From assembly GCA_900468285.1 (NCBI GenBank), contig UBTF01000009.1, forward strand, positions 62,001 to 126,000: a DNA stretch of 64,000 nt. The letters run 5' to 3'. The DNA is from Hyphomicrobiales bacterium (GTDB taxonomy: Bacteria > Pseudomonadota > Alphaproteobacteria > Rhizobiales > Rhizobiaceae). The translations under genes were made by a program, and so were the position numbers. Positions 40,150 through 50,196 of the stretch are shown piece after piece; position 1 is the first letter of the stretch; each line of letters starts with the position of its first letter. Below the pieces are notes generated by a model. It made no database searches, was not told the origin of the DNA, and worked only from the letters and a program-made list of their open reading frames with translations.

Positions 40150-40319
40150 GCCATGCATTCTACATTGGCATGTCCTACGCCCTGACAGGGCTGATCACGT
40201 TCGCCCTGATCGCCTGGGTATGGCTGGATGGCCGCGCCCGCCGCAAGGAGCTTGCACAGCTTGAGGCATCGGGCATCCGGCGTCGGTCTCGTCGCAATTC
40301 TCCGGAAGCCAAAGCATGA
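40146..40319 (+). CDS. ccmD: Heme exporter accessory protein CcmD
   Basis: A 57-residue single-span membrane protein starting MSHAFYIGMSYALTGL, with a hydrophobic stretch at about residues 8-27 and a basic tail (RARRKELAQLEA). Size and position between ccmC and ccmG are exactly those of CcmD. Both ends overlap neighbours by ATGA. It stabilises CcmC-CcmE interaction. Confidence 0.92.
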   Translation: MSHAFYIGMSYALTGLITFALIAWVWLDGRARRKELAQLEASGIRRRSRRNSPEAKA

Positions 40320-40918
40320 CAGAGAAAAGTGAGCCTGCGACCGCTGCAACGGGAAAAAAGGCGCGGATATTTCTGGCCTTCCTGCCGCTGGTTGCCTTCG
40401 CAGGTTTCGCCGCCATCGCCGCCAAGATGCTGTACGAGCAAGACGTCAACGGCCTCGATGTCAGCGCCATTCCCTCTGCCCTGATCAATACACAGGCACC
40501 CAAACTGGCCCTGCCACCGCTTGACGGTTCCGGCCTGCCAGCCCTGGATGATGCGGCCATAAAGGGCAAGGTCACCCTTGTGAACGTCTTTGCGTCCTGG
40601 TGCGTGCCATGCCGGCAGGAGCACCCGATGTTGAAGGAGATGTCTAAAGACGAGCGGCTGAATGTGGTCGGCATAAATTACAAGGACAAAACCGAAAACG
40701 CACTGCGGTTCTTAGGTGAGCTTGGGAACCCCTATGCTGCAATCGGCACGGATCCAAACGGCAAAGCTGCCATCGATTGGGGTGTCTATGGCATTCCGGA
40801 AACCTATCTGGTCGATAGGAACGGCACCATCGTCTACAAGAAGGTTGGCCCGATAGACGCCGCGACCTATGAGCGCGACATCATCCCGGCAATCGAAAAG
40901 GCAATCGCCGCCGATTGA
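40316..40918 (+). CDS. ccmG: Thiol:disulfide interchange protein CcmG/DsbE (CycY)
   Basis: A 200-residue membrane-anchored periplasmic thioredoxin. An N-terminal hydrophobic anchor lies around residues 17-38 and the redox motif is FASWCVPCRQEHPML (CVPC), with the cis-proline region GVYGIPETYLVD. It reduces apocytochrome c cysteines before heme attachment. The start overlaps ccmD by ATGA. Confidence 0.94.
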   Translation: MTEKSEPATAATGKKARIFLAFLPLVAFAGFAAIAAKMLYEQDVNGLDVSAIPSALINTQAPKLALPPLDGSGLPALDDAAIKGKVTLVNVFASWCVPCRQEHPMLKEMSKDERLNVVGINYKDKTENALRFLGELGNPYAAIGTDPNGKAAIDWGVYGIPETYLVDRNGTIVYKKVGPIDAATYERDIIPAIEKAIAAD

Positions 40919-40935
40919 GGCGGTGCGTCAGCCCA

Positions 40936-41523
40936 TCAAAGCGCGTTTTGCCACGTCTTGATGAATTCGATGGGAGCGACGAGCATCAGGACATTCAGCG
41001 TCAGATTGTCCCGGATCAGCCAGGCGGTCAGTATCTCGAAGAAGATGGCGACGAGAATTGTTAGCCAGACCGGCACGCGAGCGGCGAAGAAGAAGCCAAG
41101 CACCATGAAAACGGTGTCCATCGCGGAATTGAGGATACTGTCACCGGCGTAGCCGAGCGCCATGGTCGCTGTGCGATATCGATCGATGATAACAGGTGAG
41201 TTTTCCAGAATTTCCCACGCTGCCTCAATGAGAACAGCGAGCGACAGCCTCATGGACAAGGGCTTCTGACGCAGCAACAGCCAGGCGAACCAGTAGAACA
41301 GGAAGCCGTGTATGATGTGGGATGGCGTGTACCAGTCGGCGAGGTGCTGGGAATTGCCTGGCGTGTTTACGCCCGGCTCAAATAACTTGACGTAACCGCA
41401 CTCGCAGATGGGAAGACGCCCCATAAAGTACAGGACAAGGACCTGTACCAGAAGCAACGCTGCTGCCACGACATACCACCTGTGCGACGAGGAGCGAGAG
41501 GGAGACGTCCCGGCGAGCGTCAT
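40936..41523 (-). CDS. UPF0314 / DUF2585 membrane protein
   Basis: A 195-residue inner membrane protein with about five hydrophobic segments. The conserved segments are [21 protein letters not shown] (here quoted in part as [13 protein letters not shown]), [16 protein letters not shown] and [13 protein letters not shown]. The family is typical of Hyphomicrobiales and its function is unknown. Its start overlaps the yciB stop by ATGA, so it is the last gene of the dapF-mtaB-ftsY-yciB transcript. Confidence 0.88.
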   Translation of the reverse strand: MTLAGTSPSRSSSHRWYVVAAALLLVQVLVLYFMGRLPICECGYVKLFEPGVNTPGNSQHLADWYTPSHIIHGFLFYWFAWLLLRQKPLSMRLSLAVLIEAAWEILENSPVIIDRYRTATMALGYAGDSILNSAMDTVFMVLGFFFAARVPVWLTILVAIFFEILTAWLIRDNLTLNVLMLVAPIEFIKTWQNAL

Positions 41524-42176
41524 GGCTTGTCCTTGTTGAGCGGCTCAACGGAGTGCCGCATGATGAGGGGCATCTGGGCCATCGTGAAAATGATGGTGAT
41601 CGGCATGGTTCCCCAAACCTTGAAGGCAACCCATGTATCCGTAGAGAAGCCGCGCCAGACAACCTCATTGAGAACGGCCAGAAACAGGAAGAAAAATCCC
41701 CAGCGAATGGTCAACTTGCGCCAACCTTCGTCATTCAGCTTGAAGGCGGAGTTGAAGACATAGCCGAGCAGAGACTGGCCAAACAGCAGGCCACCCAGGA
41801 GAATGACGCCGAAGAGCGCATTGACGATGGTCGGCTTCATCTTGATGAAGGTGTCGTTCTGGAGGTAGAGCGTCAGCGCGCCGAAGACCAGAACGACTAG
41901 ACCCGAAATCAGCGGCATCATGGGCAGCGTACGGGTAAGAAGCCAGGACACCGTCAGCGCCAAGGCTGTCGCGCACATGAAAAGGCCGGTCGCGATGAAT
42001 ATCGGACCGCCGAACTCCGTCAAGACAGGGAAGGTCTTCGCCAGCCACTCCCCACGTGAGTTTGCAAAGAAAAATACCAGCAGCGGACCGAGCTCCAGCA
42101 CGAACTTGAGCAGCGGGCTGATCTCGCGGACCATTTTTTCGCTTTCGCGCTGATTGCTTTCCACATCCATTGTCAA
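41520..42176 (-). CDS. yciB: Inner membrane-spanning protein YciB / septation protein IspZ
   Basis: A 218-residue inner membrane protein with five to six hydrophobic segments. [17 protein letters not shown] is the family N-terminal signature and [27 protein letters not shown] follows (landmark [14 protein letters not shown]). The protein is linked to envelope integrity and septation. Its start overlaps the ftsY stop by 4 bases; a second ATG is present at 42170. Confidence 0.93.
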   Translation of the reverse strand: MTMDVESNQRESEKMVREISPLLKFVLELGPLLVFFFANSRGEWLAKTFPVLTEFGGPIFIATGLFMCATALALTVSWLLTRTLPMMPLISGLVVLVFGALTLYLQNDTFIKMKPTIVNALFGVILLGGLLFGQSLLGYVFNSAFKLNDEGWRKLTIRWGFFFLFLAVLNEVVWRGFSTDTWVAFKVWGTMPITIIFTMAQMPLIMRHSVEPLNKDKP

Positions 42177-43618
42177 ACTCCTGCAATCGCTTTGGCGAAA
42201 TCTTCCGCCTCGAAGGGCTCCAGATCGTCCACGCCTTCGCCAACGCCGATGAAATACACCGGCAGCTTATGCTTTGCAGCAATAGCAACCAGAATGCCAC
42301 CTCGGGCCGTGCCATCCAATTTTGTCATAATCAGGCCGGAGACACCCGCGACATTCCGGAATATCTCCACCTGGTTCATAGCGTTCTGCCCCGTGGTCGC
42401 GTCCAGCGTTTGCAGCACCGTATGCGGTGCGTCGGGATCGAGCTTGCCAAGCACTCGAACGATCTTCTCGAGCTCGGCCATCAATTCCGTCTTGTTTTGT
42501 AAGCGACCGGCCGTATCGATGATGAGGACGTCGCTTTTCCTGGCGCGCGCCTGCTCGTAGGCATCGTAGGCGAGGCCCGCAGCATCGGCACCGAGCTTGG
42601 TTCCGATGAATTCCGAGCCGGTGCGATCCGCCCAGATTTTCAGCTGTTCGATGGCCGCAGCGCGGAATGTATCGCCTGCTGCCAGCATGACCTTCAGGCC
42701 AGAGCCGGAGAGCTTGGCGGCCAGCTTGCCGATAGTCGTCGTCTTGCCCGTACCATTGACGCCGACGACGAGGATGACATGCGGCTTGTGCGAAAGATCA
42801 AGCTCAAGCGGTTTGGCCACCGGCGCAAGAACCTTGGTGATTTCGCCCGCCATGATCCGGGCGACATCTTCACCGCTGACATCCTTGCCATAGCGCTCGG
42901 AAGACAGCGCACCGGTAATGCGCATGGCCGTTTCGACACCGAGATCGGACTGAATCAGCAGGTCTTCCAGCTCACCCAGCGTATCTTCATCCAGCTTGCG
43001 CTTGGTAAAGAGAGCCGAGATCTGGCTGGTGAGTTGCAGCGATGTCCGGGAAAGCCCGGCGCGCAGGCGCTGGAACCAGGTCAACTTCTGCTCGGGTTCT
43101 GGCTCTACCGGCTCGATCCGCTCACTTGCGGTGCTGAAGCCCTTCGGAAGGACGGCAGGGGTTGGAATGTCGTCAGTGGCCGTCGCGTCTTCTGCCTCAT
43201 CAAGCAACCTGTCCATCGCTGCATCATCCAGCGGCGCGTCGGCTGCTGGCACTGACTCGTTGAGGTCAGCGCCTTCATCCAGCGCTTGCGCTTCAGCTTG
43301 CAGCAGAGACAAAGGCACCATGCCCATATCGCCGACTTGTTCCGGCCCGGGCAGAAGCGGCGCGTCTTCGTCTTCGCCGTCGTTGTCTGGACCGTCGCTG
43401 GCTTCTTGCTCATCAGGAGAAGGGCCTCCTGCAGTCTCCATTTCGACGGGTAAAACGGGATCTTCTGCCAAAGGCGCGTGCGCTTCGGCTTCTACAAGCA
43501 CCTGCTCGAATGATGAGGCTTCGCTGACACCCTCAGGCGTGACGTCGCTATCCGGTCTGTCCGTCTCGGCCTTTTCCTTGCCGAACGAAAAAACTTTTTT
43601 GATGAAGCCAAGGGCCAT
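42173..43618 (-). CDS. ftsY: Signal recognition particle receptor FtsY
   Basis: A 481-residue SRP receptor GTPase. The first 180 residues form a long acidic A domain; the NG domain follows with G1 [24 protein letters not shown] (G3) and [10 protein letters not shown] (G4). It docks ribosome-SRP complexes on the Sec translocon. The start at 43618 ([16 protein letters not shown]) is the usual membrane-targeting N-terminus of alphaproteobacterial FtsY; the frame is open to 43663 without support. Confidence 0.96.
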   Translation of the reverse strand: MALGFIKKVFSFGKEKAETDRPDSDVTPEGVSEASSFEQVLVEAEAHAPLAEDPVLPVEMETAGGPSPDEQEASDGPDNDGEDEDAPLLPGPEQVGDMGMVPLSLLQAEAQALDEGADLNESVPAADAPLDDAAMDRLLDEAEDATATDDIPTPAVLPKGFSTASERIEPVEPEPEQKLTWFQRLRAGLSRTSLQLTSQISALFTKRKLDEDTLGELEDLLIQSDLGVETAMRITGALSSERYGKDVSGEDVARIMAGEITKVLAPVAKPLELDLSHKPHVILVVGVNGTGKTTTIGKLAAKLSGSGLKVMLAAGDTFRAAAIEQLKIWADRTGSEFIGTKLGADAAGLAYDAYEQARARKSDVLIIDTAGRLQNKTELMAELEKIVRVLGKLDPDAPHTVLQTLDATTGQNAMNQVEIFRNVAGVSGLIMTKLDGTARGGILVAIAAKHKLPVYFIGVGEGVDDLEPFEAEDFAKAIAGV

Positions 43619-43638
43619 AACGTTTCCGCATCTCTCAT

Positions 43639-44913
43639 TCACGCAGCTTGCGCCGCCAGACATTTCATCTCTAGATGGTTTCCGTTGTGCCCCGTAATCA
43701 CCACCTGCGCAAGGGTGCGTGGCGCAAGTTGGGGCGCCGCGACAAGGGTGAAATTGTCGGTATGGGCAAAGCCGTTATTCTCGACAAGGATGGTCTGATG
43801 ACTATCGACCATTCCATCCATATGAGCAGACCGCAACACCTCGGCGCGCTGGCGAAGCCGCGCAGCTCTTTCCTTGATCACGGAGCGATCGAGTTGTGGC
43901 ATACGGGCTGCAGGCGTGCCGGGACGCGGACTATAGGGAAACACATGCAGGCTGGACAGGCCGCATTCCTCGGCCAGACTTGCTGCGTTCTCAAACATTT
44001 CCTCGGTTTCGGTCGGGAAACCGGCGATCATATCCGCGCCGAAGGCAATATCGGGCCTGAGTGCCCTGACGTCGCGACAGAAGCGGATGGCATCGCTGCG
44101 CATGTGCCGACGCTTCATTCGCTTGAGGATCATGTCATCACCATGCTGGAGAGAGAGGTGAAGATGCGGCATGAAGCGGGGCTCGTCGGCGATCAGATCC
44201 AGCAAATGCCGGTCGGCCTCGATGCTGTCGATAGACGACAGTCTGAGGCGCAGGATTTCCGGCACCTGCTTCAACAGGGTCTTTGCGAGATAGCCGAGCG
44301 TCGGTTCTCCCGGCAGGTCAGCACCGTAGCTGGTCGCATCGACGCCGGTCAGCACGACCTCTCGATAGCCGTTTTCCGTCAGCTTGCGGGCCTGATCCAC
44401 CACGGCACCCATCGGCACCGAGCGGGAATTGCCGCGCCCGTAGGGAATGACGCAGAAGGTGCAGCGGTGATCGCAGCCATTCTGCACCTGAATGAAAGCG
44501 CGCACATGCCCGTCAATATGCTTGATCATCTGCGGCGCGGTGGCGCGCACGCTCATGATATCGTTGACGCGCAGCTTTTCTTCCGCCGATACGCCGAAAT
44601 CGGGAAGGGCGCGGTAGGAAGCGCTTTTCAGCTTTTCCTCATTGCCGAGCACGGCATCGACTTCCGGCATTTCGGCGAAGGTTTCCTTCTCCGTCTGCGC
44701 GGCACAGCCGGTGACGATGATACGAGCGTGGGGATTTTCGCGCCGTGCACGGCGAATGGCGGAGCGCGCCTGACGCACGGCTTCGCCTGTCACGGCGCAG
44801 GTGTTGACCAGCACGGCATTGTTCAGCCCCGCCTTCTCGGCCTCTGCCCGCATCACTTCCGATTCATAGGTGTTGAGGCGGCAGCCGAAGGTTATGACCT
44901 CGACGCCGCTCAT
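43639..44913 (-). CDS. mtaB: tRNA t6A37 methylthiotransferase MtaB
   Basis: A 424-residue radical SAM enzyme that converts t6A37 to ms2t6A37 in tRNA. The N-terminal UPF0004 domain begins [14 protein letters not shown], the cluster motif is [16 protein letters not shown] (CxxxCxxC), and a TRAM-like C-terminus follows. The start at 44913 overlaps the dapF stop by ATGA; the longer frame to 45030 is antisense-like filler. Confidence 0.94.
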   Translation of the reverse strand: MSGVEVITFGCRLNTYESEVMRAEAEKAGLNNAVLVNTCAVTGEAVRQARSAIRRARRENPHARIIVTGCAAQTEKETFAEMPEVDAVLGNEEKLKSASYRALPDFGVSAEEKLRVNDIMSVRATAPQMIKHIDGHVRAFIQVQNGCDHRCTFCVIPYGRGNSRSVPMGAVVDQARKLTENGYREVVLTGVDATSYGADLPGEPTLGYLAKTLLKQVPEILRLRLSSIDSIEADRHLLDLIADEPRFMPHLHLSLQHGDDMILKRMKRRHMRSDAIRFCRDVRALRPDIAFGADMIAGFPTETEEMFENAASLAEECGLSSLHVFPYSPRPGTPAARMPQLDRSVIKERAARLRQRAEVLRSAHMDGMVDSHQTILVENNGFAHTDNFTLVAAPQLAPRTLAQVVITGHNGNHLEMKCLAAQAA

Positions 44914-45815
44914 AGGGCCGCCTTTTCGCCGCCCACGTCGCGCTGCCACGTCCCCGTTTTCGGATCCACCGTTCCGGACCACTCCCATTCTGCAGGCCCG
45001 GTCATCACGACATGGTTGTCCTCGCGCCACTCGATTTTAAGCGGGATGCGCACAGGACTGGAGGCGACATCGATTTCAACGGTGCGACCGGTTCGCCCCG
45101 TGCGGGCTGCTGAAACGGCGGCGGCACAGGCAGCAGAGCCACATGCGAGCGTTAAGCCTGCGCCGCGCTCGAAGGTACGGGTGCGCAATGCGTCTTCGGA
45201 TATGACCTGCGCCAAGGTGATATTGGCCTTTTCAGGAAACATTGGATGGCTCTCAAGGAGAGGGCCAAAGCGTTCCAGATCAAAGGTCATCGGATCGCGA
45301 TCAACCCAGAATACCGCATGCGGGTTGCCCATGGACATGGCGGCGGGCGAGTGCAGGATCGGATCGTCGATCGGCCCAATCTGCAGTTCGATGCGGCTGG
45401 TATCGTGAAACTCTTCCGCCAGGGGAATGTCGTTCCAGCGAAAGCGCGGCATTCCCATATCGACGGATATCATTCCGTCCTCATGCTCGGACGCGTTGAG
45501 AATGCCAGCGACCGTCTGGAATGTGAAAGCCTTCCTGCCTGTTTCGGAAGCTAGCGCCTGGACAACACAGCGCGTTCCGTTGCCACAGGCCTGCGCCTTC
45601 GTGCCATCGCAATTCAAGATATCGATATAGGCATCCGTTCCCTCGATTTTCGGATCATGGATTGCCATGATCTGATCGAAGGCGGTTTCGGCATCGGCGG
45701 CCAGCGCAATCGCAGCCTCTGGCGTGACCAGATCCTTGCGTCCGCGCATGTCAATGACCAAGATCTTGTTTCCAAGACCGTTCATCTTCGCAAATTCTAC
45801 CGTGTTTACCATCAT
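44910..45815 (-). CDS. dapF: Diaminopimelate epimerase DapF
   Basis: A cofactor-independent epimerase of about 301 residues that interconverts LL- and meso-diaminopimelate for lysine and peptidoglycan synthesis. The catalytic cysteines are in [11 protein letters not shown] and [27 protein letters not shown] is the normal N-terminus. Start at 45815 or the adjacent ATG at 45812. First gene of the dapF-mtaB-ftsY-yciB-UPF0314 series. Confidence 0.96.
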   Translation of the reverse strand: MMVNTVEFAKMNGLGNKILVIDMRGRKDLVTPEAAIALAADAETAFDQIMAIHDPKIEGTDAYIDILNCDGTKAQACGNGTRCVVQALASETGRKAFTFQTVAGILNASEHEDGMISVDMGMPRFRWNDIPLAEEFHDTSRIELQIGPIDDPILHSPAAMSMGNPHAVFWVDRDPMTFDLERFGPLLESHPMFPEKANITLAQVISEDALRTRTFERGAGLTLACGSAACAAAVSAARTGRTGRTVEIDVASSPVRIPLKIEWREDNHVVMTGPAEWEWSGTVDPKTGTWQRDVGGEKAAL

Positions 45816-45939
45816 CGTGAACCTGTAAGGGGCAAGTGCGCAGTCTGGCTGGCGCAATTGCCTCTATATGGCGGAAATGGCGGTAAATTACCAGTGCGCG
45901 GCGACGATGCTGTCCAGGCAGGAATTCGGGCGGCCAGCG

Positions 45940-47217
45940 TTATCCCGCAAAGGTATAGGCCATGATCGAGTCCGGCTTCATTTCGATTGAAAATCCGGGA
46001 CGTTTTGGTGGCATATAGGCGGCATTCCTGATGTCGCAGGGCTCCAGAAAATGCTCATGCAGGTGATCGACATATTCGATGACGCGTCCCTGCTTGGTTC
46101 CCGAGATGACGAGGTAATCGATCATCGACAGGTGCTGGACATATTCACAAAGCCCGACGCCGCCTGCATGTGGCCAGACGGGGAGATCATACTTGGCGGC
46201 GATCAGCAGCACCGCCAACACTTCATTCAGTCCACCCATGCGGCAGGAATCGATCTGGACAACATCGATCGCGCCCTCGGCTATGAATTGCTTGAACATG
46301 ATGCGGTTCTGGCACATTTCGCCGGTTGCCACCTTCACATCGCCAATGGACTGGCGAATCTTGCGGTGACCGGCAATGTCGTCGGGGCTGGTCGGCTCTT
46401 CGATGAAAAAGGGCCTGGCAAAGGCAAGCTGGTTGACCCACTCAATGGCCTGATCGACTTCCCAGACCTGATTGGCGTCGATCATCAGATACCGGTCCGG
46501 CCCGATGACCTCGCGCGCGATGGTGAGCCGGCGGATGTCGTCGGCCAGATCCCGGCCGACCTTCATCTTGACGTGGTTGAAACCGGCATCAATCGCCTCC
46601 TGGCAGAGACGACGCAGCTTCTCGTCATCATAGCCCAGCCAACCGGCAGAGGTCGTATAGCAGGCGTAACCTTCGTCTTTGAGGGTTTCAACACGCTGCG
46701 CCTTGCCGCTCTCAGCCTTGCGGAGGATGGCAACAGCCTCATCCCGCGTCAGCACATCCGTGAGGTAGCGGTAATCAACGATATCGGCGATCTCTTCCGG
46801 CCCCATGTCGGCTACCAGTTGCCACACCGGCTTGCCGGCGCTTTTTGCCAAGAGATCCCACACCGCATTCACGACCGCGCCTGTCGCCAGATGCATTGCG
46901 CCCTTGTCCGGTCCAATCCAGCGAAGCTGGCTGTCGCTGGTCAGGTGCCGCCAATATTGGCCGGGATTGTGGAGGACCGTTGAGAGCTCGGTGCCGACCA
47001 CGAGATGACGCATCGCCTCGATAGCCATGCAGCAGATGTCGTTCCCGCGCCCGATGGTGAATGTCAGGCCATGACCTTTCAGGGTCTCGTCGTCCGTATC
47101 CAGAATGACATAGGCCGCCGAATAATCGGGGTCCGGGTTCATCGCATCGGAGCCATCGAGGCTTTGTGAGGTGGGAAAGCGCAAGTCAAAAACGCGCAGG
47201 TCTGTGATTTTGGTCAT
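45940..47217 (-). CDS. fucD: L-fuconate dehydratase (enolase superfamily)
   Basis: A 425-residue enzyme of the mandelate racemase/enolase group. The KxK motif is in NHVKMKVGRD, metal ligands in MIDANQVWEVDQAIEW (Asp) and PFFIEEPTSPDD (Glu), with a third ligand in TGEMCQNR, and the base histidine in WPHAGGVGLCEYVQH. These features and the length match L-fuconate dehydratase, which gives 2-keto-3-deoxy-L-fuconate. Related acid sugars such as L-galactonate or D-arabinonate can be side substrates. Last gene of the transporter operon. Confidence 0.9.
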   Translation of the reverse strand: MTKITDLRVFDLRFPTSQSLDGSDAMNPDPDYSAAYVILDTDDETLKGHGLTFTIGRGNDICCMAIEAMRHLVVGTELSTVLHNPGQYWRHLTSDSQLRWIGPDKGAMHLATGAVVNAVWDLLAKSAGKPVWQLVADMGPEEIADIVDYRYLTDVLTRDEAVAILRKAESGKAQRVETLKDEGYACYTTSAGWLGYDDEKLRRLCQEAIDAGFNHVKMKVGRDLADDIRRLTIAREVIGPDRYLMIDANQVWEVDQAIEWVNQLAFARPFFIEEPTSPDDIAGHRKIRQSIGDVKVATGEMCQNRIMFKQFIAEGAIDVVQIDSCRMGGLNEVLAVLLIAAKYDLPVWPHAGGVGLCEYVQHLSMIDYLVISGTKQGRVIEYVDHLHEHFLEPCDIRNAAYMPPKRPGFSIEMKPDSIMAYTFAG

Positions 47218-47277
47218 GGCCGTTTACTCGCGGTCTGGAGGTCATAATTCTGATGCCTGGCAGGCAGGGTGAATGGA

Positions 47278-48288
47278 TCAGGCCACTTCAACCATGCCCT
47301 TGATGACGCCAGCTTTCGGGTTCGTCAGGTCAGCAAAACGGGAGGGAACATCGGCAAGCGCCATGCGGTGGGTAATCAAGCTCTCGGGCACGTTGCCCGC
47401 ACGCTGCGCCGCGAGCACTGTCTGAAAGTCCTCGATCGTCGCATTGCGACTTCCAAGCAGCGTCGTTTCGCGCTTGTGGAATTCCGGGTCGTTGAAGGTG
47501 ATGTCGCTGGCGACGATGGACACAAGCACATAGGAGCCACCATGGCCAACAAACGAGAAGCCGCGTTCCATGGCCTTCGGATTGCCCGTGGCATCGAAAA
47601 CCACGTCGAAGAAATCTCCACCGGTGATATTGGAAAGCGCGTCCCTGTCGCCATCGCCCAGCTGGACGATATCCGCGACGCCCAACTGTTCCTTGCAGAA
47701 GTCCAGCCGGTCGCTGCGACTGTCGATCATGGTCACGACACCGCCGTTCAGCACGGCGAAGACCGCAACAGCCATGCCAATCGGGCCAGCGCCGACGATA
47801 AGAACCGACTGATCCTTTTCCACCGCCGCACGCCGCACCGCATGCGCGCCAATGGCAAGGAACTCGGTCATCGCTGCCTGATCGAGACTGAGGCCTTCAG
47901 CCTTGAGGACGAATTGCTGGGGTACACTCAGATATTCCACCATGCCGCCGTCACGGTGGACACCCAGTACCCCGATATTGCGGCAGCAATTGCTCTTGCC
48001 CTTGATGCAGGCGCTGCACGTTCCGCAAGAAATGTAGGGCATGATGGTGACGACATCACCTGAAGATAACCCGCTGCCCTGTGGAGCCTCCTCTACCGTG
48101 CCGGAGAGTTCGTGCCCCATGATGCGCGGGTAAGAGAGGTAAGGCTGGTTGCCGGTGAAAATGTGCAGATCTGTTCCGCAAACGCCGATGCGGCGGATGC
48201 GCACGAGAACCTCACCTTCGCCACGATGGGGCTTTGGCAGTTCCTTCGCGCAAAGCAGTCCGGGTTTATCGCAAAAAATCGCCAGCAT
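47278..48288 (-). CDS. Zinc-dependent alcohol/polyol dehydrogenase
   Basis: A 336-residue medium-chain dehydrogenase. Catalytic zinc ligands are in GVCGTDLHIF and GHELSG; structural zinc cysteines are in ISCGTCSACIKGKSNCC; the nucleotide fold is VGAGPIGMAV. It sits between the fuconate dehydratase and lactonase genes, so it probably oxidises a sugar, sugar acid or 2-keto-3-deoxy acid of this pathway. Which one cannot be decided from sequence. Confidence 0.85.
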   Translation of the reverse strand: MLAIFCDKPGLLCAKELPKPHRGEGEVLVRIRRIGVCGTDLHIFTGNQPYLSYPRIMGHELSGTVEEAPQGSGLSSGDVVTIMPYISCGTCSACIKGKSNCCRNIGVLGVHRDGGMVEYLSVPQQFVLKAEGLSLDQAAMTEFLAIGAHAVRRAAVEKDQSVLIVGAGPIGMAVAVFAVLNGGVVTMIDSRSDRLDFCKEQLGVADIVQLGDGDRDALSNITGGDFFDVVFDATGNPKAMERGFSFVGHGGSYVLVSIVASDITFNDPEFHKRETTLLGSRNATIEDFQTVLAAQRAGNVPESLITHRMALADVPSRFADLTNPKAGVIKGMVEVA

Positions 48289-48291
48289 AGG

Positions 48292-49113
48292 TCACCTGTC
48301 AGAAAGAGAATAAAATCGAACGGCATTTGCGCCAAAAATTGCTTCGTGATGGATAGGGGAAACGATGTCCCGGCAGAAATCCAACCAGTCCTGATAGTCG
48401 CCAGCCAGACGCAACACCGGCCAGTCACTCCCGAAGATCACGCGCTGCGGCCCGAAAAGATCCAGGATGGTTTCAGCGTAAGGACGTACGGCCTCAGGCT
48501 TTTGTTCTCCCCGTTCCGTCAACAACCCTGAAAGCTTGCAGTAAACGTTGGGAAGACTTGCCAACGCCGCCATATCGCGACGCCAGGCACTATAATGCCC
48601 GCTGGCAATCAGGGGCTTGGCGCCGTGGTCGATAACGACCGGAAGCGCTGGGTAACGGCGGGAAAAGTGGAGGAGGTCTTCCAACTGCGCCGGGCGAACC
48701 AGTGCATCGAAGACAAGATTGCTGTTGATCAGGGCCGTGATGGCAGGTTCTAACGCAGCGTCAGAGATCCAGCCTATGTCTGCAATGTCCTGCAGCATGG
48801 GACGGACACCCTTGAAGGCCGGATGGGACGAACGGTGCGCTATCTGCTCCGGCGCATCCTCGGCTCTCAGGTCTACCCAGCCGACAACAGCCTTGATGAA
48901 GCTATGGCGCCCCGCCAGGTCCAGCATGAAGTCGGTGTCGGCATCCGTCTCCATCGTCTGCACCAGCACCGTTCCATCCACCCCGGCCCTTCCGATCAGC
49001 GGCAGGAGGTCGTCGGGCAGAAAGTCACGATAGATCGCGTCCAGAGACGCGGGCGGCCATTGGCCATCACGGTCCTTAAGACGCCAGAAATGCTGGTGGG
49101 CATCGATGATCAT
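48292..49113 (-). CDS. Amidohydrolase-2 family lactonase, likely L-fucono-1,5-lactonase
   Basis: A 273-residue TIM-barrel hydrolase. The metal motif is MIIDAHQHFW (HxH), further histidine in PVVIDHGAKP, and the catalytic aspartate in VIFGSDWPVL. This is the pattern of COG3618 lactonases that open aldonolactones of fucose and related sugars. It overlaps the aldose dehydrogenase by 4 bases and is 3 bases from the zinc dehydrogenase, so it is strongly coupled. Confidence 0.87.
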   Translation of the reverse strand: MIIDAHQHFWRLKDRDGQWPPASLDAIYRDFLPDDLLPLIGRAGVDGTVLVQTMETDADTDFMLDLAGRHSFIKAVVGWVDLRAEDAPEQIAHRSSHPAFKGVRPMLQDIADIGWISDAALEPAITALINSNLVFDALVRPAQLEDLLHFSRRYPALPVVIDHGAKPLIASGHYSAWRRDMAALASLPNVYCKLSGLLTERGEQKPEAVRPYAETILDLFGPQRVIFGSDWPVLRLAGDYQDWLDFCRDIVSPIHHEAIFGANAVRFYSLSDR

Positions 49114-50129
49114 GATGACGCCCTGGCCCGTGGTACGGGTGCCCCTTCGGCAATCAATCCCCGCTTCTCCAGTTCGCTCCAGAACTCGGCGGGAATGTCC
49201 TGCTCAAACCATTCAATGTTTGAGGAGAGCTGGGCCGCGTTGCGCGCGCCGGAGACAACCGTAACGCAGGCAGGGTGCGCCAACGGGAATTGCAATGCGG
49301 CAGCTTGCAGCGAAACCCCCATTTCATCGCAGGCGTCATGCAGGGCATCGACCTTTGCAAGGATATCGGAGGGCGCATCGGCATAGTTGAACTTGCGATT
49401 TCCCGCGAGAATCCCGGAATTGAAGGCACCGGCTGCGACGATGGCGACGCCCCGCGATGCACAGGTATCCATGAAAGTCAGGCTATCCTGCTCCAGCAGC
49501 GTATAGCGACCGGCAAGCATCGCCACGTCGATATCGAAAATCTCCATAGCATCGCGGACGACTTCCCATTCGTTGACGCCCAACCCGACGGCGCCGGTGG
49601 AGCCTTCATCCCGAAGTTTCGCAAGCGCCTTGAAGCCTCCGCCACTCGTCAACTGGTCCCAGTAATGCGCGTGCCTGTCCCCATGTGTGACGGTACCGAT
49701 GTCGTGAATATAAAGAATATCCGGCTTCAGAATGCCAAGACGCTGCTGACTGGCCTCAAAGGACCGGAGAATTCCGTCGTAGGAATAATCATAGGCAGGG
49801 CGGAAGGGCAGGGGGGCGACATAGGCGTCTTCCTCCGCTCCTACCGTATCATCCGGCACCATGACACGTCCAACTTTGGTGCTCAGCGTATAGTCTGAAC
49901 GCTCATGCTCCGTCACCATGGTGCCGAGGCGACGCTCCGAGCGGGTGTAGCCGTAAAAGGGAGCCGTATCGAAATATCGCATCCCATGTTCCCAGGCCGT
50001 ATCGAAAGCACCTTTCGATTCTTCATAGGGCGTGACGCGGTAAAGATTGCCCATTTGCGCGCAACCAAGGCCCATGACCGTGACATCCACATCCCGGCGC
50101 GGAATTTTACGTTTTTCGGAGACTTTCAT
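49110..50129 (-). CDS. Aldo/keto reductase, likely L-fucose / D-threo-aldose 1-dehydrogenase
   Basis: A 339-residue AKR. The catalytic Asp and Tyr are in YFDTAPFYGYTRSERRLG, the lysine in LSTKVGRVM, and the histidine in DILYIHDIGTVTHG. The long insert and the YGYTRSER pattern match D-threo-aldose 1-dehydrogenases, which act on L-fucose, D-arabinose and L-galactose. It should make the lactone that the next gene opens. Confidence 0.87.
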   Translation of the reverse strand: MKVSEKRKIPRRDVDVTVMGLGCAQMGNLYRVTPYEESKGAFDTAWEHGMRYFDTAPFYGYTRSERRLGTMVTEHERSDYTLSTKVGRVMVPDDTVGAEEDAYVAPLPFRPAYDYSYDGILRSFEASQQRLGILKPDILYIHDIGTVTHGDRHAHYWDQLTSGGGFKALAKLRDEGSTGAVGLGVNEWEVVRDAMEIFDIDVAMLAGRYTLLEQDSLTFMDTCASRGVAIVAAGAFNSGILAGNRKFNYADAPSDILAKVDALHDACDEMGVSLQAAALQFPLAHPACVTVVSGARNAAQLSSNIEWFEQDIPAEFWSELEKRGLIAEGAPVPRARASS

Positions 50130-50196
50130 CGCGCTACTCTCACATCTGGATCAGGGCAGGGAGAGCGACCGCAGTCGCCCTCCCAAGGTTTATTGC

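Noticed and set aside
43675-45408. A 577-residue open frame antisense to mtaB and dapF
   Set aside because: It spans two known genes in antisense and has no domain signature.
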